Source of the DNA: Datisca glomerata
Lineage: Eukaryota > Streptophyta > Magnoliopsida > Cucurbitales > Datiscaceae
NCBI GenBank assembly: GCA_003255025.1
Contig: QANY01005361.1
Span: 382,715-446,714, forward strand
DNA: 64,000 nucleotides
Direction of reading: 5' to 3'
The translations under genes were made by a program, and so were the position numbers. The notes beneath the pieces were generated by a model that made no database searches, was not told the DNA's origin, and saw nothing but the letters and a program-made list of their open reading frames with translations. Positions 23,106-35,371 of this stretch are shown in pieces (the stretch's first letter is position 1; the number at the start of each line of letters is the position of its first letter).

Positions 23106-23359
23106 GATGCGCTGCGACAATCCAACATAAACAAGGAGGCTTTTCTTTACTATATGCATTGATATCCGTCTTACCACAAGGCTCCATATCATGCTAAAAA
23201 AGAATTAAAAATTATTTCCTAGTAACCAGGATAGAAAAAGTAATCTCAAACTAATTATTTTGCAATTATGCCAATATAGCAAATCAAGAATAATTCAAGC
23301 TTATTCACACATGACATGCAAATTATTCAAACAAAAAATGTGCCAACATATTCAATACA

Positions 23360-25881
23360 ATCAAGTGCATGAATATGTTACCACCCCAACCTAAATCAAA
23401 CAATGACCTCAATGTCTCAAAATTACGAAAGAAATGAAAGATCAAAAGGACCTTAGAGAAGTGAATGGATATAATGATAGCAAGACTAAACCAACAAAGT
23501 GGTGCAAGGATCAGTCTTTGTGGTTAAGACTAACTGTCTTCTCCATAATTTGATTTCTCTCCCTGTTAACCCATTCGACTTGTCCTTTGGTTTATGGATG
23601 GTAGGCAGTAGAAACTTTATGAATGACCTTGTACCCAGGCATCAAAGCTTCAAAAGAGGGATTAAAGAAATATATCCCTTGATCACTAATTATTACACAT
23701 GGCGTCTCGTACCTAGATCACACATTTTCTTTTAAAAAGTTAACAATAGTTACATTATCATTGGTAGGGAAAGCTACGGCTTTAACCCACAACAACAAGA
23801 AGAATATAGAGAGAACAAAAAGAAGATGTAAAAGGCCCCATAAAATCTATCCCCAACAATCAAATATTTCAAATTTCAAAATTGGGTTTTGAGTCATCAT
23901 TTGACATCGAGACAGTGCACCTAAATTTTGGCATCTCTTAGAGGAACGATAAAATTTTTTAGTGAATTTGAACAAGGTGGACCAATAAAGACCACACTTT
24001 AAAATTTCTGCAGTAGTCTTTGCATAGAAAAATGATCACCATAAGCGAAGTTATTAAGAAATTCAAGACATTATCAACTTCGCTCTCTAGAATGCAATGT
24101 CCATAATTTTATCACGGTAATGTTTAAAAAGATAAATGGATGGAACTTCACCAGCCATCGAGTAATTAATAATGTGCATACCATGGTACTTGGCTAATGA
24201 TTAATGAGTGGGCTATCAATGGAATCGTTGAACTCTAACCGAGACAAGTAATCTGCTACTATATTTTCAACACCCTTCTTGTCGTTTATGGTCAAATCAA
24301 ATCTTGCAAAAGTAAAATCCACCGAATCAATAATGGCTTAGTATCCTTCTTTGAGAGAAGGTATTTAAGAGTTGCATGGTCATTAAAAATAGTAATCAGT
24401 GAACCAATCAAATAAGCACAAAATTTATTTAAAGTAAATACTACTGCAAGCAGTTCTTTTTCAGTAGTTGAATAATTCATTTGTAAACCGTTCAAAGTTT
24501 TGCTAGCATAGTAAACAACAAAGGGTTTCCCTTCATTTCTTTGACTTAGGACTGCTCCTATAGTATAATCGCTTGCGTCTCACATAATTTCAAATGAAAA
24601 ATTCCAATTAGATGACTGCATTAGCAGAGCAATAGTGAGTTTGGCAATGAGTATTTGGAAAGCGTCTTCACACTATTGAGTCCAGTTGAACTCAACATCT
24701 TTTACAAGGAGATTACATAATGGTATGGATGTAGCAGGAAAGTTTTGTATGAACCTCATATAAAAGTCAACATGCCCAAGAAAATACCTTACATTCTTAA
24801 CAATGTTGGGAGGGGGCAGTTTATAAATTGGTTCAATTTTTTATTTATCAACCTCTGTCCATTTTTCAGAAACAATGTGCCCCTAAATATTCCCTGAGGA
24901 TACCATGAAATAACATTTTCTCAATTTAGTTCAAGACATTTCTCTTCACACCTACTCCGAACAACTTTCAGATTTAAAAGACAAGAATCAAAAGAATTAT
25001 TGAAAATAGTGAAATCATCCATAAACACTTCCATGCCTTTTCAACCATGTCATTAAATATGCTCATTATACATCTTTGAAATGTAGTAGGTGTATTAAAA
25101 AAATAAAATGGCGACGAAAAGCAAAAGTACCAAAAAGACATGTAAACATGGTCTTATCCTAATCTTCTATAGCAAACTCTATTTAGTAGTATCTCGAATA
25201 TCCATCTTAAAAGTAATAGAAGGGATGGATTGATAGTGCTATAAGATTTGGCTAATGAATGGTAATGGAAAATGACCTTTGCTGGTGCACAATTGAGATT
25301 TCTATAGTTAATGCACATGCGCCACCCAGTTACTACCTTTGTGGGAACAAGTACCCCCTTCTCATTTTCAACCATAGTTACCCCAGATTTTTTAGGTACT
25401 ACCTGAGTTAGAAGAACCCACTTACTATCAGATATCGGGTAATGATTCATGCATCTAATAGTTCTAAGACTTCATTTTTAGCAACTTCTTTCATTGTGAG
25501 ATTAAGTCTTCTTTGAGGGTCTCTTCGAGGGTTAGTCTTTTCCTCTAAATGACTTGTATGGGAATGTATTAGTGGGCTAATTTCTTTTATATCAGCCAAA
25601 GTCCAACCTAGTGAAAATCGATGCTCTTTCACCATATTAATCAATTGCTCACCTAGTGAAGAAATAAGTTCAGACGAAATAATGATAGGAAAAGTATCAC
25701 GTGGTACCAAATGAGGCTTTGAAGGCTCGATAGTTGGGAAACTTTCTATAGCTAATTTCTTATTATGCTGATAATGAGGCTTTGAAGGCTCGATAGTTGG
25801 GAAACTTTCTTCGTCTTGAGATTGAAGATCTTGGATCTTCATCATCATATATAATTTGTAACGGTTTTTTGAGTAGCACAA
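23360..25881 (-). mobile_element. degenerate Athila-like Ty3/Gypsy polyprotein
   Basis: On the minus strand, in pol order: a pre-RT segment (25881-25447) with EHRFSLGWTLADIKEISPLI; the RT start (25450-25154) with YPISDSKWVLLTQVVPKKSG and GWRMCINYRNLN; RNase H (24495-24292) with NYSTTEKELLAVVF and DHATLKYLLSKKDTKP; and integrase remnants (about 23800-23490) with RYETPCVIISDQG and TAYHP. Near 23400 a TTGAGG(T/A)CATTG...TTGGGGTGG phrase matches the region before the polypurine tract of Athila-type elements. Stops and frameshifts break it throughout. The RT palm between 25150 and 24500 is recognisable only in pieces. Confidence 0.8.
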
Positions 25882-25912
25882 ATCACGAAAAATAATTATA
25901 TATCACACACGA

Positions 25913-27575
25913 GGAAGCATGTGAATAATTGTTCGAGACAACAAGATACAAAGAGATAAGCTACAAATTCTCATCCCGCATGTGCTATGTACAATAGAGG
26001 CCACTTTGGACAATGCTGTAAGGAAATAAATGCTTGTTCAAGTGTAGCAAGAAAAGACATTACGTCAAAGGAGATTCCGTTGAATTAACAAGGTCAAAAC
26101 AACAAGTAATAAAAAATAAGGAATATTAAAAAGTCTTCACTTCGACAGATCAATAAGCTGAAGAGATAGACATAGTCGTTGCAACTTCTCTCATTGTTAG
26201 GAAGGCGGTCGATTCTTACTCACTAACAGTTGTAGATCATGATATGGATACTAGACTTATAGTCCTAGGGATGCACAAATTCGATGTAATCCTAGGAATA
26301 AACTTGTTGGCAGCTAACTATGCCAACATGGATTGTTATCGTAAGGAAGTTTGCTTCCAACCCCCAGGTGCAAGAAATGTTTTCAGAGGTTTAGAGTGAA
26401 ATTGGTGTTGCCTCCATTTGTTACTATTCCAGATGCTAAGAGCGACTTTGTAATTTATAGTGATGCATGCAAGAGAGGTTTAGGGTGTGTTCTGATGCAA
26501 CAAATGAGAGTTATACTCTTCCTTCTCATGACTTGGAACTAGTTGTAGTGGTTTTTACTCCTAAGATTTTGGAGACATTACTTGTACGGTCGTAAGTGCC
26601 AAATTTTCACAGCCCATTAGAGCCTCAACTACTTTTTCACTCAAACAACGTTGTTGGTCGAGGCTCGTGAAGGACTATGACTGTGAGATCATCTATCACT
26701 AAGGGGAGGCAAATATGGTAGCCGATGCTTTAAGATGAAAGTCAGCTCATTCTGTAGATCTTATCACGTCTCAAAAGCATATTCTGAAGGATTTTAAGCG
26801 TGCTAAGGTTCAAGTTTTTTTGGGAAGATACTACGATTCAGTTGGCAAATATGGTAGCTGATGCGTTATTGATGCACAATGACCATCTAGTGTCTTGCAT
26901 CCAATAAAGATTTATGAATTCAAATAGGAACATGTAACTATAAATTACGTACAATAACAGTTATTAGGCAACAATTGCTATGAATCCATTTTAGGCGCTT
27001 TATGGGAAAAATGTCGATCTCCAATTCACAAGGATGAGGTAGGTGAACATAAGCTTTTGGTTATTAACTTGGTTTAGTCTATGAACGAAGCTATTCAGAA
27101 AGGACTTTAAAATTGAAATGGGTGATCACATGTTTTTGAAGATCACTCCAACGAAGGCTGTTATGAGTTTTGGTCGCAAGGGAAAGCTTCGTACTCCTAG
27201 ATTTATTTGTCTTTTTGAGATTTTGGATTAATTAGTCCTTTGGCCTATCGACTCTCTTTTTCCACCAGTTCATTCAGGTGTTCACAACACATTTTACGTC
27301 TAGATGCTTCGTAAGTACGTGCCCGATCCAAAGCATGCCATCGATTTTGAACTCCTACAAATTTGACGGACTTACTTATAAGGAGAAACTATTATAATTC
27401 TAGAGCGCAAGAATCAGACTATTCGCAACTGGATAGTTCAGTTAGTCAAGGTTCTGTGGAGACATCATCGAATCGAGAAAGCACTGTGGGAACGGGAAGC
27501 GGAGATTCGTGTCAAGTACACAAGATTATTTTACCAAGGCATATTCCTTTCGAGGACAAAAGTTCTTAAGGAGCG
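25913..27575 (+). mobile_element. degenerate chromovirus-like Ty3/Gypsy with an internal deletion
   Basis: Plus-strand pieces in order: a gag zinc-knuckle remnant (about 25970-26060, NRGHFGQC); a protease region (26220-26350, with LTMPTWIVIVRK-type text); RNase H (26400-26760) with SDACKRGLGCVLMQQ and, in another frame, PSHDLEL; then the integrase C-terminus (27115-27560) with GRKGKLRTPRF, HAIDFE and LVKVLWRHH. The RT core and most of the integrase are absent. The orientation is opposite to the Athila relic it abuts. Confidence 0.75.
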
Positions 27576-27660
27576 CATAATGTAATAAACCAATTGCGGT
27601 TAGGGGTAATTTTATAAATTTCTAAAAGCTCACACCTATATTCCTGCACACCCCAAGCTA

Positions 27661-27683
27661 TATGTATGTATGTATGTATGTAT
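27661..27683. repeat. (TATG)n microsatellite
   Basis: About five and a half perfect TATG units. Confidence 0.9.
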
Positions 27684-29500
27684 TGTTAGAATCATGTCCT
27701 AAAGTAGGGTGTAATAACTATTTATGAGTAAATAATTATTTCTTAGACATTTATGTATTACTGAATTTTATGAATAAATAAAAAATTTCTTTAATTAAAG
27801 TGTGTTTATAACTTACTAAGTCCTGGAACTATTATCAACATAAAAAGAGTAAAGACGGAGCGGTCTTCCAGACAAAATCTTCTGAGATAGTTTAGAATGT
27901 TATTTGCAGTCTTAGGATCGATTGGACAATCGAATCCAATTATGACTATTAGTTTAAATCAAAGGATGATGGTCTTGGGGAATGAGAGCGAAGACTCTAA
28001 TGGTTGACCTAAACATGTTATGGAATATGTTAAATAGACTAGTAGCCAATTATTTTAGAGCAAAACCATTTATCTAGTTCTAAATCTAGTTGTTACACCT
28101 TAAGAGTATTTTCTTAATTAACTTAATCCTGAGGTGAATAGGAAACTTGACTTAGTTACTTGCGATCTTTGATGTGTCAAATGAGTGAGTTCGAATTATC
28201 GAACATTACCTCAGTTGTTGGGACCGTGATTCAACTATGTTGGAGTGGTGTGGTAGATATGAAATTCGTGGTTAGATTATAAAAACAGCAATATCACCTT
28301 ATGTTTTATTGATGTGTGTGTGAATAAATAAATTGGGCCTCGTAATCGATAACATGAGTCACTGAATAAGACATAGTGATCTGTATGAGACACTTCACTA
28401 ATATGTCTTTCTTAATCATAGTCAATAAATGAGTTAAGAAAATAATAACTAGGAGGGTAAAAGAGTAATTTCATATCCCGCTCTTGTTACTGATATTTAC
28501 GAAGGGTAATATCGTTAAATAGTCTGTGGACCGTGAAAGATAAATGTTTATTTGCACCAATAAAAAAAATGTAACGCGCCTGAATCGAGAGTTTATTCGT
28601 CATCAGACCTATAATGGAGTCGTCGATGTCAAGATTAAATAGGTCAGGAATTTATGAAGATAAATTAGCCGAGTATTTGAATCTCATAGCTTTGTTTATG
28701 TGGGTCCATTCGGTCTCAAGAGTAGCTCATAATGACAAGAATAAGAAATAATGACAGTTGGACCAAAAATATATTTTGGAACAAGGTACACTTCCCGAGC
28801 CCATATGAGATGAGTGTCATCACTAAATTAGTGAAGAACAAAATTATTGTTCAAATTAGTTATATTATTATTTTCTAATTATTAGATAATTAATAAATAA
28901 AAAGTTAATTAATTGATAATAAATTTAATTCATCAATTTGGACTGATGAATTTGGACACAATTTTGACTCTAGGGGAGATATAAAAATCGCACATTGCAG
29001 TGTAGAAAGAGGCAAAATTTTGGTTTTATCATATAAGGGATTGCATCCTTATCACTATCCTAAAACCCTATCTCTAAGTGTGTTACTCAGAGTAGAAAAT
29101 ATTTTCTCTCTCCTCCCCACTCAGTTGCCGCCAATTTTCACAGTAGGGAAGAGGAAAATTTTGATTTTTCTCTTCCAATCGTTATTTTGTGAGCCCACAG
29201 TCAATTCCTATGAAAATCCTTTAGAGATTTACTTTTGACTCTAACGACTGGTTGTCGATATAATGATCAATTGATAGCTCTGTGGATCTCAAGAACGAAG
29301 AACACGTGATAGAGAATTGGATCACGTCAACTAAAAAATTCTCCATTAATTGAAAAGGTATAAATTGTTTCAATTTTTTCTTGATACATTATATGATTAT
29401 TCATGTTCATTGATTGATTTTGTGTTTAATTGGATTAAACGTTTGTATGAATTTATTTTTGATATTTCGCCCATGAACTAGTCATGGTTCTTTAATTTGT
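27684..29500 (+). mobile_element. LTR-like sequence, possible solo LTR
   Basis: It starts TGTTAGAATCATGTCC, a typical Copia LTR opening. It has no coding frame, and a TATA-like ATATAAAAAT near 28979 is followed by a leader-like CT-rich stretch (29090-29150). The right end is not defined: I see no primer-binding site and no second copy in the window. Confidence 0.38.
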
Positions 29501-29521
29501 ATGTCTGCATCAATCAAGGAT

Positions 29522-29680
29522 TTTCAAATACTCACCCCAGCTTAAAATTGGCAAACTCCTTTACCTAGGTTAGATTAGCCGAAACTCACAAATAAAGCAA
29601 ACCCATTCTAGCTCTTCCAAAGAGTCCATGCTCACTTCAACCAAAGGAAAGTAAATATAACAATAACCAGCCACTTGGAC
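29522..29680 (+). pseudogene. endogenous pararetrovirus fragment, inverted relative to copy 1
   Basis: The plus strand here resembles the complement of 30985-31145. Both contain the phrase CAAATACTCACCCCAGCTTA and a following frame that begins KLAN. It is therefore a second, oppositely oriented piece of the same viral C-terminal region, sitting beyond the primer-binding site of copy 1. Too short and mutated to be coding. Confidence 0.55.
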
Positions 29681-29741
29681 AGAGAAGCAGATTAGTAGAA
29701 ATAATTAAGCAAGTAAATTACAATCAATAACCAGCCTGTTT

Positions 29742-29754
29742 GCCTTTGATACCA
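29742..29754 (-). other. primer-binding site of pararetrovirus copy 1
   Basis: The minus strand reads TGGTATCAAAGGC, close to the initiator-Met tRNA complement used by caulimovirids. It lies about 380 bases downstream of the TATA box at 30126-30133, the order expected for a pregenomic RNA leader. One mismatch from the consensus leaves some doubt. Confidence 0.5.
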
Positions 29755-30125
29755 GTCTGGGGGCATAACAATGATTAATTTAAAGAAAAGTAAGTAAATA
29801 ATAGAAGATTAATTTCTATTGTGGAGGATTCTTTCTTCAAAAGCAACCATAGAGCATGCTTATCAATAGTAATTAAATAATTTAAAGACAAGACATAAAA
29901 TTAAGAACTTAAATATTTATTGAAGAAAAATTTAAAACTTACAATATTGGGGATATTTGTGACAATTAATTAGTGCTTCCGCTTACTAATGAATGTTATA
30001 AGAAAAAAATATTACAAAGGAGGAGAAAGAGGGAGAAGAGAGCTTTGTTTTCCAAAACAAGTTTTTCTCTCAAAAGAGTAATGAATGGAAAGCAAGTAAT
30101 GGACTACAAAAGGGAGAATGCATTC

Positions 30126-30155
30126 TATTTATATGCAAAGATAGTGGAGTTCACC
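30126..30155 (-). promoter_or_regulatory. pararetrovirus copy 1 pregenomic promoter module
   Basis: On the minus strand GGTGAACTCCAC (30155-30144), ten bases, then TATAAATA (30133-30126). The same twelve bases, the same spacing and the same TATA box occur on the plus strand at 52288-52317 in copy 2. It lies downstream of the last viral reading frame, where the caulimovirid pregenomic promoter belongs. Confidence 0.75.
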
Positions 30156-30339
30156 AGGAACACATCACTAATTTACATAATTTTTTTCTATTAAAGTAAA
30201 AACCATTTTACATTGTAGCTTTTGACTAAATTATGAGAAACTGATAACTAGCTATTTAATGTTTGGACAACTTGAGTCTTATCTTTTAGTCTTTTATAAA
30301 AGAAAATAAAATACAAAGATTATTGATAATTGCTATCTT

Positions 30340-30600
30340 GATCATTGCTTCAAGTTGGAGAGTTGTAATAATGATATCTTGAAATTTGCTTCAACTAGGA
30401 GAATCATTTTTCTTGATATCTTGATAATGTCTCTCTCTTTCATTGTTAGAGTTTTGGCATTTTGCCAAAAAATAAATTTCTTTATTGTTACTTTGTCATC
30501 TTGATATCTTGAAAGATGCTTCAAATTAAAGAATTATTTTTCTTGGTATCTTGATAAATATCTCTTATTTTATCATAGGAGTTTGACATTTTATCAAAGT
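30340..30600. repeat. diverged direct repeat
   Basis: Copies near 30375-30475 and 30490-30600 share TTGATATCTTGA-A-TGCTTCAA, AGAATCATTTTTCTTG-TATCTTGATAA and GTTTTGGCATTTTGCCAAA-like text. The block lies between the last viral frame and the promoter of copy 1. Confidence 0.55.
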
Positions 30601-30833
30601 GAATTCCTCTATTTTTACTTATTCATCCATTGTTTTGAAGGTTTGATAATTTTGCCAAAAGTAAATTTCTTTTCTTTTCCCATTTTCTATGTTTTTCATT
30701 TATTCATTCAGCATCACCTAGATGGTCATCTTCAAATGGATCTTGTAAATTATGAAGTGTGTCATGAGCCCATTGTGGTAGGGCACGACCCTTTTGGGTG
30801 TTTTGGTTCTTCAATTGTTAAAGGATAACTTTT

Positions 30834-31150
30834 TTAGTAGATTAGGCTTTTGGTATTTAGTTTTATTGAATGATTTGACTCTACGAAAGATTCTGATTTA
30901 GAATTATTATTATGTTCTAGAAGAAGAAGCATCACTTGGATCAATTTTTGCTTGAGTTTTGATTTGGGCTTTGAGGATTTTGATTTTTCTATAGATGAAG
31001 TGGGCTTGCACTCTTTAAAAGAGCTGGAATGGAATTGTTTCATTTGTGGGTTTTGATTAATGAACTCATTAATTGTTAACGAAGCTTGGGTATAAAGGTT
31101 TGCCAATTTTAAGCTGGGGTGAGTATTTGCAAATCGTTGGTTTATGGAGG
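30834..31150 (-). pseudogene. endogenous pararetrovirus copy 1, C-terminal part of the downstream ORF
   Basis: The minus strand holds a 90-codon open frame rich in Ser/Lys (SSIEKSKSSKPKSKLKQKL). Its counterpart in copy 2 is 51545-51870 on the plus strand (KSKNINPNSKLKKKL). Function is unknown; its place after RT/RNase H and before the promoter makes it the end of the second viral reading frame. Confidence 0.6.
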
Positions 31151-31499
31151 AAATAATTTTTTGGGTATTAAATTTATCACACCACTTGATGAAATATGGT
31201 CGGGTGAAAATCTCATCTTTAATTGCATATTGTCATTTTAGTATCTAATGTATTTTGTATTTGCTTGAAAAAGAAAGAAGTTGAGGGAATGAGGCTTCGA
31301 TAGGTGAAGGCTTGTATGATTTTGAAAATAATATAAAATATTATTGAAAATCAATCGGTAATAATTCTAAGATGGGACCGTGGATGGACCACCATCTCAA
31401 GAACCAATTTGAAAAACTATATTTTAATTTTTAGCAAAATTAAGGAACCAAAAGTGTGAAAATTCAATATTTTGATGTAAGAATATTATGCTATGCATC

Positions 31500-32230
31500 A
31501 ATGTAATCAAAATAATTATATTATTTTTTATTTAAGAGTGTTTTGAAAGCCGAAGGATGGACTTGCAAATTCTCTATGGTCACAATTTTGAGAATGTAAA
31601 AGGAACGATAAAGAATCTTTCCTTCAAGACTTTTTATTGAGTTAAAATTCACAGATTTAGTTTCTAAGAGAATATCTCTATAGAAATCAAGATTCTTGTC
31701 CTTGTGACCTGGGACATAGTAAAAGTCTGGAATGAAATAAATTTTAGCAATTTGGGCAGAGTCTTTCAAATGAGCGAATTGAGACTCAATAAAAAAGAGA
31801 TTTTTACAGTGATTTTTCTGAGTGTACAAGGAGGATTTTTTATATTCTGTTAATTGTTGGTAGAGAGATTCAGAATCAAAGGTTTGAGAAATTGAAAAAA
31901 GGGACAAATTGATTAACCAGGACCGATTAGTAATTGGGCCTAAAGGACCCAAAGATTGTTAATTGAGATTAGTTAGGAGTAGAAGATTCCTCCTTAATTT
32001 AGGCTTTGAAGGCCAATTGTGAAGTCGATGACTCCCTTTCAACTTGGGCCTTAGAGGCCTTAGCTTGAGGTTTAGACTTCATCTTATCGACCTTGCAAGA
32101 ATTCACGTGTGAGAATATTAGGTACCGAATTATTAGTACTATGAATGAATTCAATATCAAAATAAAAAATACTGAGAATAGATTGTCATCTTGTAAAAAT
32201 TTGTTTACAAACAAATTTTAAAAGAAAATT
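31500..32230 (-). pseudogene. endogenous pararetrovirus copy 1, ORF downstream of RNase H
   Basis: The best frame is 31952-31521 (143 codons), with FIPDFYYVPGHKDKNLDFYR followed by RDILLETK. The same text in diverged form stands at 50890-51170 in copy 2. An upstream stretch (32214-31999) carries a Lys/Ala-rich segment ending in LAFKA, matched by LKAQIKYESSTP at about 50710 in copy 2. The position fits the last ORF of a caulimovirid; I do not assign a function. Confidence 0.6.
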
Positions 32231-32249
32231 TTGATTTAATTAATCATTT

Positions 32250-33935
32250 TAGAATTTTTTTCATACACAATACAACAACTAAAATTTCCATTTTGATAGT
32301 ACTGTAATTAACCTGTGACTGAGACCAAGTACCAGCTGTAAACCTGACAATTTACTTAAGTGCTTTTGGAGAAATTTTTTGTAACAGGATAGTCCCCCAT
32401 ATCCGAGTTTAGAGGAATCATTTTGGATAATTTTGAAAGACTTAACAGTAAGGATACCAAGACAAGGAAGAGCCTTAACATGAGTTTTATTCTTTTTAAT
32501 TAAATTAATATGAACAGACATCCATGGCGGGAGGTTTTTCTTAAGTCTCTTAAAAAGAGCTTTGCAATCAATTCTTAAATTATTATAGAAATCAGATTTG
32601 TAATTGAGAGATCCTAAGAATCGTTGTAGTTGGGTTTTATCTAAGATTTCATCTGAAATTTTTTTCTACAAATTGTATGATACGATCAATTGACTTAATA
32701 ATAGAATGATGGACCTCGAATCCTAGAAATCTGATTTTAGACTAAAATAATTTTATTTTACTTGCAGAAATAACTAAACCATTTTGTTTTATTATCTTGA
32801 TAAATAATTCAATATATTTCTAATGTTGATCAATTGATTTAAAAAAAAATAAGAACATCATCAATGTAAATAATTGAAAAATCAGTAAATTGGTTGAAGA
32901 TCTCATTCATTATATTTTGAAATTCACTAGGAGTATTTTTAAGTCTATATGACATTACATTCTATTCATAATGGCCAAATGGAGTTGCAAATACAGTTTT
33001 GTATCCATCATTCTCATTTATTTGGATTTGCCAAAATCTAAATTTCATGTCAAACTTGAAGAATACAACATCTCCAAGCTTGTTCATCAAGTCCCTCTTG
33101 TTAGGTATATGATATCTTATCTATTCCAAAACATTATTAAAGGGCTTGTAGTTGATGACTAACGTAGGAACTTCATGCTTAATTTCGCTAACCTTTTGGA
33201 CATAGAAGGCAGAACACGACCTAGGAGATTTGCTTCTCTTGATATTATTTTTATTAAGGAGTTCTGCATTTTCCTTTTTGCAGAATTCAAGTATTTCAGA
33301 GTTCATTTGAATTGTACGCGCTTTAATATGGATGAGCTTTTCATCAAATCCTTTGATATAAGGTATGCTAACGTGCGATGCTTTCTATGCAAAAAAGCAT
33401 TAGGAAAGTCAGCACATTATTCTCTACAAATTTTTTCTTCAAAGAATTTAATTTATTTTTTAAGAGTCATATTTTTAAGTTGTTCTTCAATTCTTTTGAA
33501 TTTTTTTCATCTTGAAGAAAAAATAATTATTTTTCTTTACAAGAAATTAAATTCACGGTTTCATAGATAGAGTTTTGTTGCAAAGGTTTTTAACTTCTCA
33601 TTATGGGAAAAAGAATGAAATTTCAATTTGAAATGTTTATCCATATGGTGGGTAATGATTTCATCATGCTTTGTTGTGAAATGATACAATAGAGAAATGA
33701 ATGATAAACCCACAATAATTCTATCTATCATGTTTTTTTACTAAGACAAATGATGTCTTAAAACACACATTGCCTTGCAAATATGGACTTTGGGGGCTTA
33801 ATAATTAATATGCATATGAGTACCATTGACAAAAGTTAAAGATTCTTTTATCTTCTTGAAGTACTTGATGGGAACAAATCATCTATAGCTCTTGAGTCAA
33901 TAAGAGCTATAGAGGTGATATCAAAATCATGAATA
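32250..33935 (-). pseudogene. endogenous pararetrovirus copy 1: protease, reverse transcriptase, RNase H
   Basis: Minus-strand order: a protease active-site scrap near 33915-33895 (ALIDSRA, where DSG would be usual); the RT N-terminus (33306-33121) with SKSPRSCSAFYV and LVINYKP; the RT catalytic motif YIDD at 32868-32857; and RNase H (32521-32279) with LGYGG. The RT text is caulimovirid rather than Gypsy or Copia, and no integrase follows. Several stops and frameshifts interrupt it, so it cannot make a polymerase. The upstream boundary is the GC-rich block near 33960. Confidence 0.8.
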
Positions 33936-33959
33936 ATTACTGTTATAAGTGTTTTCCTA

Positions 33960-35300
33960 ACCACCGACGAAACAACAACACGTGTCAGGCCTCAATAGGA
34001 AACTATTTGCGCCAAGAAGGGAGTGGAATCGACATCCGCTGGTCGGCCCCTATGAAACTTAGGACGTATAGTCTTGAGCTCATGAAAAAGCAAGAATAAG
34101 AGTCCAAGGAAAGCTCCGTTGGCACCGAGCACAAAGTCATCATTACACGCAGAAAGTAACGAGCAAGGTGGAAATCCCTCCTTAGCTCGAGCGCCCACCC
34201 GGTCTAATCGCTGCGAAGTGGCCACGCAAACAAGGCACCCCAGAAAAGACTACCCAGGGAAGGGAAAAAAGTCCTCCCAAATCGGAGAGAGTACCACCTC
34301 TCGGGGCAACCAGGACCAACATGAAGACGAACTGCGGATGGCTGGACTCTCCTTCTTTTTGTAAGGTTCTGGTTAGGGTCATCCCAGGAAGACGAAGGCA
34401 GAGAATAAAGTCACCGTGTATCGAACAAGGACAAAATGCCTCTGAAGGATCCACTAGGGGTAGTATGTTGGCAGTTGTGGAAGATGGAGGAAAATATTGA
34501 TGGGACACCCTCCCCCTACTCCTTGGTGCCCTATTTTGGCCACCAACAATTTTGCAAAGATCTAGCACATGCGAAGAATGACCACGCTGCATGGGTAAAC
34601 GGGCCTGGGAACATTTCTAGTTGAAATACAGAGCTCCACACCAATCCCTTTCCACGGGTGAAATGAAAATCAAGGCTAGGCAGCTTCTGGCCCCCACATC
34701 CCACCTCAGGTAAAACGAAAGGATGAAGGCCATGCCAAAAATGGTACATGGGCTCACGAACCGAGCGATGACTTAAAGCCCCGGTGAGAGGGTTAAGACG
34801 GTCACAAGACCCCCTGCTTCCATTTTCGGCAAGATTGGGCTTTTCCACAAGACCCCAACACATTGGCATGGTTCTCCCAAACCTCCGCATGAAGTGACCA
34901 AGCCAACAAGAAAGGAGCCTGTAATCCGCGTACCACCCAAAGAGCAACGTAAGAAGAAACATTAATGGTCAGAATTGTCGGCCGTTCTCCCGCCCATGCA
35001 GCCAGTGAGGAATAATCGGGATAAACCTATAACAGTGCACGGAGTTCAAGAGATCCCGCTGTTAAGGAAAAGATGAAGCTCGGAAGGAGAGACGCTCCAA
35101 CAAAAAATGAAGGGCAAGGGCTCAAGAAACAAAAGCTCGGGCGTCTTCGGCCTTCCACCTCGGTGTAACGGATGACAAAGATCATGTACTTATCGATAAT
35201 TTTTCAGATAAGATGTCTCATTTTGTCCTCATTTAGGAATAACGTCTGATAAGGTCCTTTTTAGATGAATATACTTTTATGAAGAAATAGAACATGTCAT
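33960..35300. other. GC-rich block of unknown origin
   Basis: This stretch is markedly more GC-rich than its surroundings and has long open frames on both strands (for example 34962-34531 and 34592-34182 on the minus strand, 34119-34364 on the plus). None resembles a family I know, and the frames overlap one another, so I do not call a gene. It lies between a pararetroviral copy and a Tat-like Gypsy relic and could be the leader, LTR or extra internal sequence of such an element. Confidence 0.35.
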
Positions 35301-35371
35301 ATTTGCTAGTGATTTCCTAGTTATCCTACGAGTCTCCAATGACTAACTCTCCTACGACGTGCGATGAAGGC

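Noticed and set aside
29742..29754. alternative reading of this site as an LTR retrotransposon primer-binding site
   Set aside because: No LTR end with CA lies beside it, while its distance from the viral promoter fits a pararetroviral leader.
34182..34962. long minus-strand frames in the GC-rich block as genes
   Set aside because: Frames overlap in different phases, show no recognisable domain, and GC-rich DNA yields chance open frames.
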